A DNA stretch of 64,000 bases from Halogranum gelatinilyticum (GTDB taxonomy: Archaea > Halobacteriota > Halobacteria > Halobacteriales > Haloferacaceae). The position numbers and the translations under genes are program-made. Of the stretch, positions 1 to 7,661 are shown piece after piece. Under the pieces are notes generated by a model. The model searched no databases. It was not told the DNA's origin and saw only the letters and a list, made by a program, of their open reading frames with translations. The DNA lies in assembly GCF_900103715.1 (NCBI RefSeq), contig NZ_FNHL01000001.1, positions 601,295 to 665,294 of the forward strand. The letters are read 5' to 3'. Positions within the stretch are counted from its first letter, which is position 1; the number at the start of each line of letters is the position of its first letter.

Positions 1-202
1 CCCTCTCCGTGAGCGACAGGTACATCACGGCCCACGTCGTTTAAATTCGGCAGATGAACCGTCGGACGGCAGGGCGGTCGGCGGCGACCCCGACCGGCCT
101 GCCAGCAGCAGTGTATCAGAACCGAGCCGGGACCGCGTCGTCGCCGAGGCGCGCCCAGTGAGGCGAGCAACCCTTTTCTCACCGGGGCGTAAACGCCGAG
201 TC
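1..202. other. window edge; possible 3' end of an upstream gene
   Basis: No complete gene lies before position 203. On the plus strand, the frame running through codon 3 stays open from the window edge to a TAA at 42-44 and would encode a tail ending ITAHVV. This could be the last 14 codons of a gene lying mostly outside the window, but 14 codons are too few to identify it or even to be sure it is coding. The rest, 45-202, is GC-rich spacer holding the promoter of the next gene; I see no strong TATA box. Confidence 0.35.
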
Positions 203-1411
203 ATGGACCCTCGGGACGTCGAGTACGAGCCGGTCAGTGTGAAGGCGGTGCTCGCGGAGATGAAAGACACCGCAGAGCTGCTCATCGACCTCTCGTACTC
301 CGCCGTCCTCCACCGCAGCACCGACATCGCCGAGGAGGTGCTCGAGCTCGAAGACCGGATGGACGTCCTCCAGCTCCAGGCGCGGATGAGCCTCCTCATG
401 GCCGCCCGCACCCCCGACGACGCCGAAGCGCTCGCGCCCGTCCTCGGCGTCGTCGGCGCGGCCGAGAAGATATCCGACGCAGCGGGCGACATCGCGAAGA
501 TCGTCCTCGAAGACATCGGCCTGCCCGACGCGATGCGCGCGGCACTGCCCGAGGCCGTCGAGACGGTCGTCCGCGGGACCGTCGCCGCCGACTCGGCCTA
601 CGCGGGCGAGACGCTCGCCGCCGTCAACATGGAGACGGAGACGGGCGTCCGCGTCATCGCCATCCGCCGGCAGGGCGACTGGATCACGAACCCCGACCAC
701 GAGACGACGCTCGAAGCCGGTGACGTGGTCCTCCTGCGCGGGCTGGAAGAGGGCATCGCGACGGTCTACGAGACCGCGACGGGCACCGCCTACGAACCCC
801 CCGAGATATCCGAGTCGACCATCGAAGACCTCGAACGCGCGGTCGACTCCATCGTCCTGATGAAGAACATGAGCGAACTCGCGGTCGACCTCGCCTACGG
901 GGCCGTCCTCTTCGACAGCGAGGGCGTCGCCGAGGAGGTCGCGGAACTGGAAGCCGAGGTCGACGCGCTCGAATCGCGCTTCGAGGCGTGGACGCTCCGC
1001 GCCGCGAGTCGCGTCGAGGACCCCATCTCGCTACGCGGGCTAATGCATCTCGCGGGCGCGACGGAGGTCATCAGCGACGCCGCACTCGAAATCAGTGAGG
1101 GCGTCCTCCGCGGGATGGACACCCACCCCGTCGTCGCCGCCGCCGTCGAGGAGTCCGATGAGATCATCGTCCGGCTGACCGTCGGCGCGGGAAGCCCGCT
1201 CGCGAACGCGACGCTCGGCGACAAGATGGTCCGGACGGAGACCGGGATGCGCGTCATCGCGGTCCGCCGGCCCGACGGCGGCGAGTGGGTCGTCTCACCC
1301 GGCCCGGCGACGAAGCTCACGCCGGGCGACGTCATCATCGCGAAGGGGACGCGCGCGGCCGCAGAACAGCTGAGCGAACTCGCGGGCGAACCGCAGGACT
1401 ACCACGACTGA
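203..1411 (+). CDS. duplicated PhoU-like / TrkA_C domain protein (potassium-channel-associated family)
   Basis: This 402-residue soluble protein has the plan PhoU-like helices, TrkA_C, PhoU-like helices, TrkA_C. The two halves are visibly related: each has a segment like ELLIDLSYSAVL or ELAVDLAYGAVL, then EKISDAA or EVISDAA, then a TrkA_C module with GVRVIAIRR or GMRVIAVRR and a closing EAGDVVLLRG or TPGDVIIAKG. TrkA_C domains bind small ligands and gate cation transporters, so a cytoplasmic regulatory subunit for a potassium or divalent-cation transporter is likely, but no membrane partner is visible here. I chose the ATG at 203 over an upstream ATG-like frame because the extra 15 residues are Arg-rich and unlike haloarchaeal proteins. 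Confidence 0.85.
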   Translation: MDPRDVEYEPVSVKAVLAEMKDTAELLIDLSYSAVLHRSTDIAEEVLELEDRMDVLQLQARMSLLMAARTPDDAEALAPVLGVVGAAEKISDAAGDIAKIVLEDIGLPDAMRAALPEAVETVVRGTVAADSAYAGETLAAVNMETETGVRVIAIRRQGDWITNPDHETTLEAGDVVLLRGLEEGIATVYETATGTAYEPPEISESTIEDLERAVDSIVLMKNMSELAVDLAYGAVLFDSEGVAEEVAELEAEVDALESRFEAWTLRAASRVEDPISLRGLMHLAGATEVISDAALEISEGVLRGMDTHPVVAAAVEESDEIIVRLTVGAGSPLANATLGDKMVRTETGMRVIAVRRPDGGEWVVSPGPATKLTPGDVIIAKGTRAAAEQLSELAGEPQDYHD

Positions 1412-1423
1412 GCGATTAGACGT

Positions 1424-1714
1424 CTAGACTTCTTGGGCGAGCCGGTAGGCCGACACCAGCGTCAACAGTGCCGTGACGAGCATCGCGCTCGTCGTCGCCA
1501 GTACGAACGCGAGGAAGACGAACCAGCCCTGCGGCCCGAGAATCGGATACTCGCGCGTGCCGAGGACCGGCCCGAGCAGTTCGAACACCCGGATGAGATA
1601 GACCGAGACTGCCAAGAGAAGGCCGACGGCGACGCCGATCGTGGCGTTCCGCGGGACGTTCAACGCCTGGACGAGTCCGCCCGACGGCGGCCGTTCGGGG
1701 ATGTCGTCGCTCAC
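1424..1714 (-). CDS. small conserved membrane protein, two transmembrane segments
   Basis: Ninety-six residues, starting at a GTG (MSDDIPERPP...). There is a hydrophilic Pro-rich N-terminus, a first membrane segment around residues 25-43, a short loop containing LGPVLGTREYP and LGPQGW, and a second membrane segment around residues 64-88. It ends YRLAQEV. It resembles small haloarchaeal membrane proteins annotated only as domains of unknown function; I do not know its role. It lies downstream of thiDN on the same strand, separated by a spacer holding a 33-bp tandem repeat, and converges with the PhoU/TrkA_C gene, whose stop is only 12 bp away. An upstream in-frame extension runs through the repeat and is very unlikely to be translated. 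Confidence 0.7.
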   Translation of the reverse strand: MSDDIPERPPSGGLVQALNVPRNATIGVAVGLLLAVSVYLIRVFELLGPVLGTREYPILGPQGWFVFLAFVLATTSAMLVTALLTLVSAYRLAQEV

Positions 1715-1790
1715 GACTGAGGGTGAGGAGCGCGACGATATAGGCGCGTCGTCTCGGAGCCGCGCGTCACGTCCGTCCGACTCGCCACCG

Positions 1791-1922
1791 ACTCGCCACC
1801 GACTCGCCAACAACTCCCCACCCACTCGCCACCGACTCGCCAACAACTCCCCACCCACTCGCCACCGACTCGCCAACAACTCCCCACCCACTCGCCACCG
1901 ACTCGCCAACAACTCCCCACCC
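1791..1922. repeat. 33-bp tandem repeat, four perfect copies
   Basis: Four consecutive identical 33-bp units (starting ACTCGCCACCGACTCGCC) occupy 1791-1823, 1824-1856, 1857-1889 and 1890-1922, preceded by partial CCGACTCGCC copies from about 1778. The array sits between the stop codon of thiDN (1938) and the start of the small membrane protein (1714), so it is non-coding. Because 33 is a multiple of three, every frame through it stays open, which produces spurious long ORFs on both strands. There are no spacers, so it is a minisatellite and not CRISPR. Confidence 0.95.
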
Positions 1923-1937
1923 ACTCGCTCGCGGCTC

Positions 1938-3308
1938 CTACGACTCGTTCTCCACCGCGTCCAGCAGCGTGAACGTCCGCTCGACCAACTCCGCGGGGTC
2001 GCGAGCGACGAGTTTGACGATGCGCTCCTTGCCGACCGCGCCGCGGTCGACGACGGCGACGGGCGTCGGCTCGTCGGCGTCGCGCGTGCCGAACGCCTGT
2101 CGCGCACCCCACCCCATCGTGTTGCCCTCCTCGTCGGACTCGGGCTCTACCGAGCGGTCGTACTCCGCGACCGGCCCGTCGAGTGCCGACAGCGCGGTCT
2201 CCACGTCGTCGGCGAACCGACAGTTGACCGCGAAGCGGAGTGCCGGGTCCGACTCGCGGGCGGCCAGCAGGAAGCGCGCGACGTGGCTCGACGCGCCCAG
2301 CCGGACCCCTCGGTTCGGGTTGACCCCCGAGAGCGTCCGGGTGATGCGACCCTCGACGGCCGCGGTCTCGTCGACGGCCTCGGCAGCGGGGGTCGCGCCG
2401 ACGACGTTCATTCCGACCTCGGGGACGAGTGCCGACACGTCGCGGGCGACGAACCGCTCGACCACGCTCGCGACGTCCTCGACGACGCGGTGACGGTCGG
2501 CTTCTTCGCGCAGGCCGACCAGATGGTGGACCGCGCCGGGTCCGTCGCCGACGTCGAGGTTGTAGCGGACCGCCCGCTGGAGGAAGTCGGTCCCGCGCTC
2601 GACGGCACTCACGAGGTCGTCGCCGTGGGCCAGTCGGGCCGCGATGGCACTGGAGAGCGTGCAGCCGGAGCCGTGGGTCGCGTCGGTGTCGACGCGGGAG
2701 TGTTCGAAGCGGTGGACTCCCTCGTCCGAAACCAACACGTCGACCACGCGGTCGCCGCCGAGATGGCCACCCTTCACGAGCGCGGCGTCCGCCCCCAGCT
2801 CGACGAGCCGTTCGCCGGCGGCTTCCGCGGACGCCGCGTCGGTCACGTCGAGACCGGTCAGGACGTCCGCCTCGTCGGCGTTCGGCGTCACGAGCGTCGC
2901 GGCCGCGACGAGGTCCTCGTAGGCCAACTCGGCATCCGGGGAGAGCAGGCGGTCGCCCGACGTGGCGACCATCACCGGGTCGACGACGAGCGGGGCGTCG
3001 ACGGCCGCGAGTCCGTCGGCGACGGTGCGAACCACGTCGGCCGTCGCCAACATCCCGGTCTTGACCGCGGCGACGGCGAAGTCGTCGCGGACGGCGTCGA
3101 GTTGGGCTTCGATCTCCTCGGTCGGCAGGACGTGCGAGGACTCGACGCCGCGGGTGTTCTGTGCGGTGACGGCGGTCACGACGGAGGTGCCGAAGACGCC
3201 GTGGGCCTCCATCGTCTTCAGGTCCGCTTGGATGCCCGCGCCGCCGCCGGAGTCGCTGCCAGCGACGGTCAGCGCGACGGGCGGCGAGACGGGTGCAGGT
3301 CGGCGCAT
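1938..3308 (-). CDS. thiD: bifunctional HMP/HMP-P kinase (ThiD) fused to thiamine-phosphate synthase ThiN
   Basis: The 456-residue protein joins two enzymes of thiamine synthesis. Residues about 10-265 are a ThiD-type ribokinase fold: the N-terminal [19 protein letters not shown] motif, [14 protein letters not shown], and the catalytic [12 protein letters not shown] near residue 235. Residues about 275-456 match ThiN (ThiP_synth), containing [16 protein letters not shown] and ending near VERTFTLL. ThiD phosphorylates hydroxymethylpyrimidine twice; in archaea the ThiN domain replaces ThiE and couples HMP-PP with thiazole phosphate. The ATG at 3308 shares one base with the TGA of the AIR-synthase-like gene upstream (TGATG), so the two are almost certainly cotranscribed and translationally coupled. 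Confidence 0.93.
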   Translation of the reverse strand: MRRPAPVSPPVALTVAGSDSGGGAGIQADLKTMEAHGVFGTSVVTAVTAQNTRGVESSHVLPTEEIEAQLDAVRDDFAVAAVKTGMLATADVVRTVADGLAAVDAPLVVDPVMVATSGDRLLSPDAELAYEDLVAAATLVTPNADEADVLTGLDVTDAASAEAAGERLVELGADAALVKGGHLGGDRVVDVLVSDEGVHRFEHSRVDTDATHGSGCTLSSAIAARLAHGDDLVSAVERGTDFLQRAVRYNLDVGDGPGAVHHLVGLREEADRHRVVEDVASVVERFVARDVSALVPEVGMNVVGATPAAEAVDETAAVEGRITRTLSGVNPNRGVRLGASSHVARFLLAARESDPALRFAVNCRFADDVETALSALDGPVAEYDRSVEPESDEEGNTMGWGARQAFGTRDADEPTPVAVVDRGAVGKERIVKLVARDPAELVERTFTLLDAVENES

Positions 3309-4360
3309 CAGGCCCCTCCCTCCGTAACCTCGCCCCCTGCCCCCAGCTTCTCCATGTACTCCTCGAACGTCCCCCAGAACGGGTCGACCTCGGGATGGGG
3401 GACGTCCTCGCCGTCGACGCGGAGGCCCGAGCCTTCGACGACGGTGCCGACGGCGGCCGCGGGGATTCCCTCGGCCTCGAGCGAGGCGAGGACGGCATCG
3501 ACGTCGTCGGGGTCGACCGTCGCCAGGAGCGTCCCCTCGCTGATGGAGTGCCACGGGTCGATGCCGAAGAAGTCGCAGGCCTCGCGGACGCCCGGCATGA
3601 CCGGCACTAGGTCGCGGTCGATGTCGATACCGACGTCGGCGGCACGGGCGAGTTCGTACAGCCCGCCGTAGACGCCGCACTCCGTCGCGTCGTGCATCGC
3701 CGTGACGTTTCCGGCGGCCGCCGCGACCAGCGCGTCCTTCACGGGACTCATGTCGTAGAAGCGGTCCTGGGCGGCCTCGACCGTCTCCGCGGCGAGGTCG
3801 CTGTCGCGGAGCAGCGGTTCGAACTGGATGCTCAGGAGACCGGTCGCCTCGATTGCGGGTCCCTTCGTGACGACGACGGTGTCGCCGACGCGCGCACCGT
3901 CCGGGCGGACGAGGTTCGCGTGGTCGCCGACGGCGACGCTCGTCGCGCCGCCGACCATCGGATAGTTACAGCCGGCATAGCGGGCGGTGTGGCCCGTGAC
4001 GATGCTCACGCCCAGCCCGCGCGCTTCGGCGTCGAACGTCTCGAACAGCGTCCGACACTGCTCGTCGGTGATCTCGGGCGGGAGGTTGAAGTCGACGGCG
4101 AGATGCGTCGGCGGAAGCCCGGAGACGGCCACGTCGCTCACGAGGATGTGGAACGCGAACCACGCCGCCCGCTCGAAGCCGAGCGACGGCAGGACGAACA
4201 CCGGGTCCGTCGCCATCGCGACGGCCTTCCCACCCACGTCGACGACGCCGAAGTCGACGCCGTGTTGCGGTGCGAGCCGCACGTCGTCGCGCTCCGCGCC
4301 CAGATTCGGATACACGTACTCGTCGAAGAACGCCCGGTCTATCTTGCCGAGTTCGGACAT
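3308..4360 (-). CDS. AIR synthase (PurM/HypE/ThiL superfamily) related protein
   Basis: 350 residues with the two-domain AIR-synthase fold. The N-terminal half carries [10 protein letters not shown], an Asp-rich region and GHTARYAG; the C-terminal half carries [14 protein letters not shown] and a Gly-rich [11 protein letters not shown]. This superfamily includes PurM, HypE, SelD and ThiL (thiamine-monophosphate kinase). No purine, hydrogenase or selenium genes are nearby, and the stop codon overlaps the start of thiDN by one base, so an ATP-dependent step of thiamine metabolism or salvage is the best inference. The true ThiL may lie elsewhere in the genome. A TATA-like TTTGTACC (minus strand, about 4381-4389) lies some 25 nt before the ATG, fitting a leaderless transcript. 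Confidence 0.85.
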   Translation of the reverse strand: MSELGKIDRAFFDEYVYPNLGAERDDVRLAPQHGVDFGVVDVGGKAVAMATDPVFVLPSLGFERAAWFAFHILVSDVAVSGLPPTHLAVDFNLPPEITDEQCRTLFETFDAEARGLGVSIVTGHTARYAGCNYPMVGGATSVAVGDHANLVRPDGARVGDTVVVTKGPAIEATGLLSIQFEPLLRDSDLAAETVEAAQDRFYDMSPVKDALVAAAAGNVTAMHDATECGVYGGLYELARAADVGIDIDRDLVPVMPGVREACDFFGIDPWHSISEGTLLATVDPDDVDAVLASLEAEGIPAAAVGTVVEGSGLRVDGEDVPHPEVDPFWGTFEEYMEKLGAGGEVTEGGA

Positions 4361-4500
4361 ACTCGGTGGTATTCTCTGGTGGTACAAAGCTGTGTGCTTC
4401 GTCGTTCCCTCCGCCGTTCGCTCCGCCACTCCGCGCGAGCGCGCTCCCCTCGCACACCCGACCAACCCTCTTTTGTCCGGTTGGCCACTATCCGACCACG

Positions 4501-5133
4501 ATGAGCCAGAAGTCCGCAGACCAGATCACGGTGTATTCGGACTACGTCTGTCCGTTCTGCTATCTCGGCCGCCACTCGCTGCAACAGTATCAGGAGACCC
4601 GCGAGGAGGCACTCGAGATCGACTGGCACCCGTTTGACCTCCGAAGCCAGAAGCGTAAGCCGGACGGCAGCATCGACTTCTCGGTCGACGACGGCAAGGA
4701 CGAGGACTACTACGAGCAGGCCAAAGAGAACGTCCGCCGCCTGCAGGAGAAGTACGACGTCGAGATGACGCTCGACATCGCCACCGACATCGACTCGCTG
4801 CCCGCCCAGATTGCCTCCTACTACGTCAAGCAGCACTACGACACCGACACCTGGCTCGACTTCGACGTGGCCGTCTTCGAGTCACTCTGGAAGGAGGGCA
4901 AGGACATCGGTGATGAGGAGCTGCTCGTCGAACTCGCCGAAGACGCGGGCGTCGCTGGCGACGAGATCCGGTCGGCACTCGACGACGAGGCGTTGCGCGC
5001 GGAGGTCCGCGAGCAGTTCACCGAAGCACAGCAGAGCGGCGTTACCGGCGTGCCGACGTTCGCCTACGAGGGCTACGCTGCTCGCGGTGCCGTGCCACCC
5101 GAACAGCTCGAACGGCTGGTCGAGGGAACTTAG
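4501..5133 (+). CDS. DsbA family / FrnE-like thiol oxidoreductase
   Basis: 210 residues without signal peptide or membrane segment, hence cytoplasmic. It has the thioredoxin-fold active site CPFC at residues 17-20 in VYSDYVCPFCYLG, a long helical insertion and the cis-proline loop GVTGVPTFAYEG near the C-terminus. These features match the DsbA/FrnE (2-hydroxychromene-2-carboxylate-isomerase-like) subgroup, which handles thiol-disulfide exchange on polyketide or small-thiol substrates; the actual substrate is unknown. A T-rich box (CTCTTTTGTCC) about 30 nt before the ATG is a likely TATA element. Its 3' end overlaps the zinc microprotein on the opposite strand by 4 bp. Confidence 0.9.
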   Translation: MSQKSADQITVYSDYVCPFCYLGRHSLQQYQETREEALEIDWHPFDLRSQKRKPDGSIDFSVDDGKDEDYYEQAKENVRRLQEKYDVEMTLDIATDIDSLPAQIASYYVKQHYDTDTWLDFDVAVFESLWKEGKDIGDEELLVELAEDAGVAGDEIRSALDDEALRAEVREQFTEAQQSGVTGVPTFAYEGYAARGAVPPEQLERLVEGT

Positions 5134-5249
5134 AGCGGCTGGTCACAGCGCGGACACGTCGACCGCGCCTCGGTCGCGATGGGTCTGAACCCGCAGTGGG
5201 CACATTCGTACCACGCGACCATCCCGTCGAACGCTTCCTGTTTGTCCAT
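5130..5249 (-). CDS. 39-residue zinc-ribbon microprotein
   Basis: A short gene encoding MDKQEAFDGM... and ending RCDQPL, with two CxxC pairs: C16-x2-C19 (CAHC) and C32-x2-C35 (CPRC). This spacing forms a single treble-clef or zinc-ribbon site. Haloarchaea encode many such microproteins (40-70 residues, often CPxCG type), several with roles in stress response or biofilm formation; this one is not assigned. Its TAA at 5130-5132 overlaps the TAG of the convergent DsbA-like gene. The minus-strand sequence TTAACTTA around 5270-5277, some 25 nt before the ATG, looks like a TATA box for a leaderless transcript. Four cysteines in a 39-codon frame with a promoter support it as real. Confidence 0.75.
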   Translation of the reverse strand: MDKQEAFDGMVAWYECAHCGFRPIATEARSTCPRCDQPL

Positions 5250-5361
5250 AACGATTTATGGTTATCGACTAAGTTAACCGTTGGCCACGGTTCTCGCTCG
5301 ACGGGAACGAAGCGGCCGGAGGGACCGCTGTGGGGCCGGTGGGGCCGAATCCGAGGACTGC

Positions 5362-5712
5362 TCAGTTCTCGCCGACGAGCGGCTGCTCGAGCCACTCTTC
5401 GGCCCACGCCTCGATCTCCTCGAAGACGGGGGCGAGCGAGCAGCCCTTCTCGGTGAGGCTGTAGTACGTCGCGACCGGCGAGTCCTCCTCCAGCCGCCGG
5501 TTGACGAAGCCGGTCTCTTGGAGGTCTTCGAGGACGCGCGAGAGCGTCCGCGAACTCGCACCCGTCGACCGCTTGAGTTCGTTGAACCGCTTCTCGCCCT
5601 CTTGGAGGTCGTGGAGTACGATGAGTCGCCACTGCGACCCGATCTGCTGGATCGAGTCGATGACCGAGCACGGTCCCACGAGTTCCTCGTCTTCGATGTC
5701 GTTGATCGCCAT
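5362..5712 (-). CDS. HxlR-family winged helix-turn-helix regulator
   Basis: 116 residues. The N-terminal PCSVIDSIQQIGSQWRLIVLHDLQEGEKRFNEL pattern and GASSRTLSRVLEDLQETG (recognition helix), followed by a wing with Y-x-LTEKG, are the HxlR (PF01638) hallmarks. The usual Cys of redox-sensing HxlR proteins is present near the N-terminus (PCSV). It is divergent from a DUF6069-like membrane protein across a 130-bp region and probably regulates both itself and that gene. A TATA box TTTATACTC lies 24-32 nt before the ATG, abutted by a perfect palindrome described separately. Confidence 0.92.
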   Translation of the reverse strand: MAINDIEDEELVGPCSVIDSIQQIGSQWRLIVLHDLQEGEKRFNELKRSTGASSRTLSRVLEDLQETGFVNRRLEEDSPVATYYSLTEKGCSLAPVFEEIEAWAEEWLEQPLVGEN

Positions 5713-5735
5713 CTCTATCCACCCCAACGCCCTCC

Positions 5736-5769
5736 GAGTATAAACCGGTTCGGAACCGAACCTGGTTCG
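5736..5769 (-). promoter_or_regulatory. HxlR gene promoter with palindromic operator
   Basis: On the minus strand a TATA box TTTATACTC (5744-5736) lies 24-32 nt before the HxlR start. Immediately upstream, at the BRE position, is the palindrome GGTTCGG-AA-CCGAACC (5747-5762), with a further GGTTCG half-site at 5764-5769. Such a dyad next to the TATA box is where a dimeric HTH regulator would block TBP/TFB binding, so autorepression is inferred. Confidence 0.6.
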
Positions 5770-5842
5770 AAATCGCGTCTCGTGTCGGATAGCTACCGGA
5801 CTGAGGACGACTATATCTCTGCAGAAGACGTATGAGGGTGGT

Positions 5843-6265
5843 ATGCAATCCGTCTCGACAACTGCCGACCCGGCCGTCAAACCCGTCTCGTCGCTCCCCG
5901 AGCGCGCGCTCGTCGGTCTCCTCGTCGCCGTCGTCGCCAACGGTCTCGTCCGGGGTATCGCCGGGACCGTCCTCGACACCGCGGGCATCGAACCGCTCGG
6001 CTGGGGAGCGATTCTCGGGGCGACCGTCGTCGCGGCAGTCGGAGCCACCGCCGTCTACGCGCTCGTCTCCCGGGTTTCCGCACGCCCCGACTACCACTTC
6101 ACCGTCGTCGCCGCCGTCGTGCTCCTGCTCTCGATGGCACCCGTCTTCACCGTCGCACCCACGCTTCCGGGCGTCACGACCTCGGTGCTGGCCGTCCTCG
6201 TCGTGCTCCACGTCACGACCGCCGCCGGTCTCGTCGCCGGGTTGACCGGCGCGGTCGGCCGCTGA
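5843..6265 (+). CDS. DUF6069-like integral membrane protein
   Basis: 140 residues with four predicted membrane segments (about 23-43, 54-74, 86-106 and 113-136). The order of segments and the short motif RPDYHFTVVAAVVLLLSMAP between segments 2 and 3 resemble DUF6069 proteins of haloarchaea and actinobacteria, whose function is not known. It is transcribed divergently from the HxlR regulator; a TATA-like CTATATCT at about 5811-5818 sits 25-32 nt before the ATG. The pairing of a small membrane protein with an HxlR gene suggests an inducible stress or permeability function, but this is inference. Confidence 0.8.
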   Translation: MQSVSTTADPAVKPVSSLPERALVGLLVAVVANGLVRGIAGTVLDTAGIEPLGWGAILGATVVAAVGATAVYALVSRVSARPDYHFTVVAAVVLLLSMAPVFTVAPTLPGVTTSVLAVLVVLHVTTAAGLVAGLTGAVGR

Positions 6266-6267
6266 CG

Positions 6268-6381
6268 GGCGTCACAGTACAGACGCCCGTCTGCAGCCGC
6301 GAACAGGCGTCACAGTTCAGACGCCCGTCTGCAGCCGCGAACAGGCGTCACAGTTCAGACGCCCATCTGCAGTCGCGAACG
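6268..6381. repeat. 38-bp tandem hairpin repeat, three copies
   Basis: Three head-to-tail copies of a 38-bp unit (GGCGTCACAGTTCAGACGCC followed by CGTCTGCAGCCGCGAACA) occupy 6268-6305, 6306-6343 and 6344-6381. The third differs by two substitutions plus its last base. Each unit contains the inverted repeat GGCGTC-N8-GACGCC, so a transcript would form three successive hairpins. The array starts 2 bp after the stop of the DUF6069-like gene and ends 4 bp before the stop of the convergent thioesterase gene, so it may act as a bidirectional terminator or RNA stabiliser. Confidence 0.85.
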
Positions 6382-6385
6382 GGCA

Positions 6386-6835
6386 CTACTCCTCCTCGCG
6401 CTCGGCCAGACTCCCTTTCGCTCCGGACCCCCACGCCGTCTCCTCGGCCGCGCCGCTCGTCTTGAACGTCCCCCGAGCGGTCGCCACGTCCCGGCCGTCG
6501 GCGTCGCGGACGGTCACGTCGGCCACGGCGACGCTACCGCCGTCGCGGACGACCTCGGCCTCGGCGACGAGGTCCGTCCGGGCCGGGGCGAGATAGTCGA
6601 TGCGCATATCGATGGTCGGCGTCGCCGTGTAGTGCAGCGAGATGACGGCCGCGCCGCCGACGGTGTCGGCCAGCGCGTAGGCGACGCCGCCGTGGGCAAT
6701 CGAACGGCCGGGGACCGACGAGTGGTGGTCGTCGAGTGAGAGCGTCCCCTTCGCGTAGCCGTCGTCGGCCTCGGTCACCTCGATGTCGAGATGCTCGGCG
6801 AAGGGCATCCGCGTCAGTAGCTCCTCCAACGTCAT
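6386..6835 (-). CDS. PaaI-type hotdog-fold thioesterase
   Basis: 149 residues with a single hotdog domain. The conserved segment SIAHGGVAYALADTVGGAAVISLH carries the HGG and D that PaaI/4HBT thioesterases use at the active site, followed by T-x-D-M-R-I-D-YLAPAR, typical of acyl-CoA thioesterases. It probably hydrolyses a phenylacetyl- or other aryl/acyl-CoA, but no degradation genes are adjacent. The C-terminal tail from residue 126 (GAAEETAWGSG...EREEE) is acidic low complexity. The start at 6835 gives MTLEELLTRMPFAEHLDIEV, the normal family N-terminus; an upstream in-frame extension is Arg-rich and contains a stray copy of another gene's sequence, so it was rejected. Confidence 0.9.
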   Translation of the reverse strand: MTLEELLTRMPFAEHLDIEVTEADDGYAKGTLSLDDHHSSVPGRSIAHGGVAYALADTVGGAAVISLHYTATPTIDMRIDYLAPARTDLVAEAEVVRDGGSVAVADVTVRDADGRDVATARGTFKTSGAAEETAWGSGAKGSLAEREEE

Positions 6836-6905
6836 TGTCGGCCGTTCACCGGGGAGGGAGAAAACGGTTGTCGCAGGCCGTGTCGCGGTGGCCGCGACTC
6901 CGCGA

Positions 6906-6951
6906 GTGGTCGCCGACGGCGACGCTCGTCGCGCCGCCGACCGTCGGATAG
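6906..6951. repeat. 46-bp copy of a piece of the AIR-synthase-like gene in non-coding DNA
   Basis: Bases 6906-6951 match 3920-3965 with a single mismatch: a 37-base identical run, then one change, then TCGGATAG. The 3920-3965 copy lies inside the AIR-synthase-like gene; this copy lies in the 137-bp spacer between the thioesterase start and the MBL-hydrolase stop. Both are in the same orientation. It looks like a recombination or gene-conversion remnant and not a functional element. Confidence 0.8.
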
Positions 6952-6972
6952 CCGGACGACGGGGCAACGACG

Positions 6973-7608
6973 CTACGACGGCTTGCCGGGGAAGTTGACG
7001 AAGGCGTCGAGCTTGTCCTTCGCTCCCTCCAAGACAGAGGAACCGTGGAAGACGAGTACCGCGTCGAAGTCGTACTTCAGGAGGCGTTCGAGGCTCACCT
7101 CGGCCTCGTTCAGGTCTTCGGAGTAGATCGCCGGTGGAAGAATCAGATAGCCGGCGGGCAGGCCGCGCTGGTCCGACCCGCTGAGCGCGTCGCCAGCGAC
7201 GACCAGGTTTCGAGACTCGTCGACGAGCGCGTAGTTGTCCGCCTCGTGGCCGGGGGTGTGGACCGCCACGAAGTCGCCAACTGCGTCGCGGTGGCCGAAG
7301 CGGACGTCGGGTTCGACGCCGCCGAGCGCGTCGTCGGGGGTCTGCTCGGGGACGAACACCTCGGGTGCGAAGCGGTCGACGACGGCGGGGAGACCGCCGG
7401 TGTGGTCGCCGTCGTGGTGGGTGATGACCACGCGCTCCGGCTCGACACCGAGGTCGTCGAGACCGTCGAACAACGCCTCTGTCGTCGATTCGAGTCCGGT
7501 GTCGACGAGCGTCGGCGTCGGGCCGTCGAACAGGTAGGCGCGGAGCCGTCGCCCCTCGCCCTCCATGACTGTGATGTCGTACACGTCCGGGAGAATCTCT
7601 TCGGGCAT
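6973..7608 (-). CDS. MBL-fold metallo-hydrolase
   Basis: 211 residues, cytoplasmic. The metal-binding signature THHDGDHTGG at residues 63-72 is the H-x-D-x-D-H variant of the canonical HxHxDH motif. The rest of the core follows: VHTPGHEADN (third His), VAGDALSG (bridging Asp) and VFHGSS (final His). This set is typical of general MBL hydrolases related to glyoxalase II and lactonases. The substrate cannot be inferred. It lies 137 bp upstream of the thioesterase on the same strand and may share its transcript. Confidence 0.9.
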   Translation of the reverse strand: MPEEILPDVYDITVMEGEGRRLRAYLFDGPTPTLVDTGLESTTEALFDGLDDLGVEPERVVITHHDGDHTGGLPAVVDRFAPEVFVPEQTPDDALGGVEPDVRFGHRDAVGDFVAVHTPGHEADNYALVDESRNLVVAGDALSGSDQRGLPAGYLILPPAIYSEDLNEAEVSLERLLKYDFDAVLVFHGSSVLEGAKDKLDAFVNFPGKPS

Positions 7609-7661
7609 GGTGGGGGAGACGGCCGCGAGCGGCTTAGCTTCGGGTGTCGCAGAGAGCGAGA

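Noticed and set aside
1791-1922. Possible CRISPR array
   Set aside because: The 33-bp units are directly adjacent with no spacers and no cas genes are near.
1641-3671. Long plus-strand open frame of 676 codons opposite thiDN
   Set aside because: It is the reverse complement of a conserved thiamine fusion enzyme and of the minisatellite, with Arg/Gly/Val-rich sequence typical of GC-rich antisense frames.
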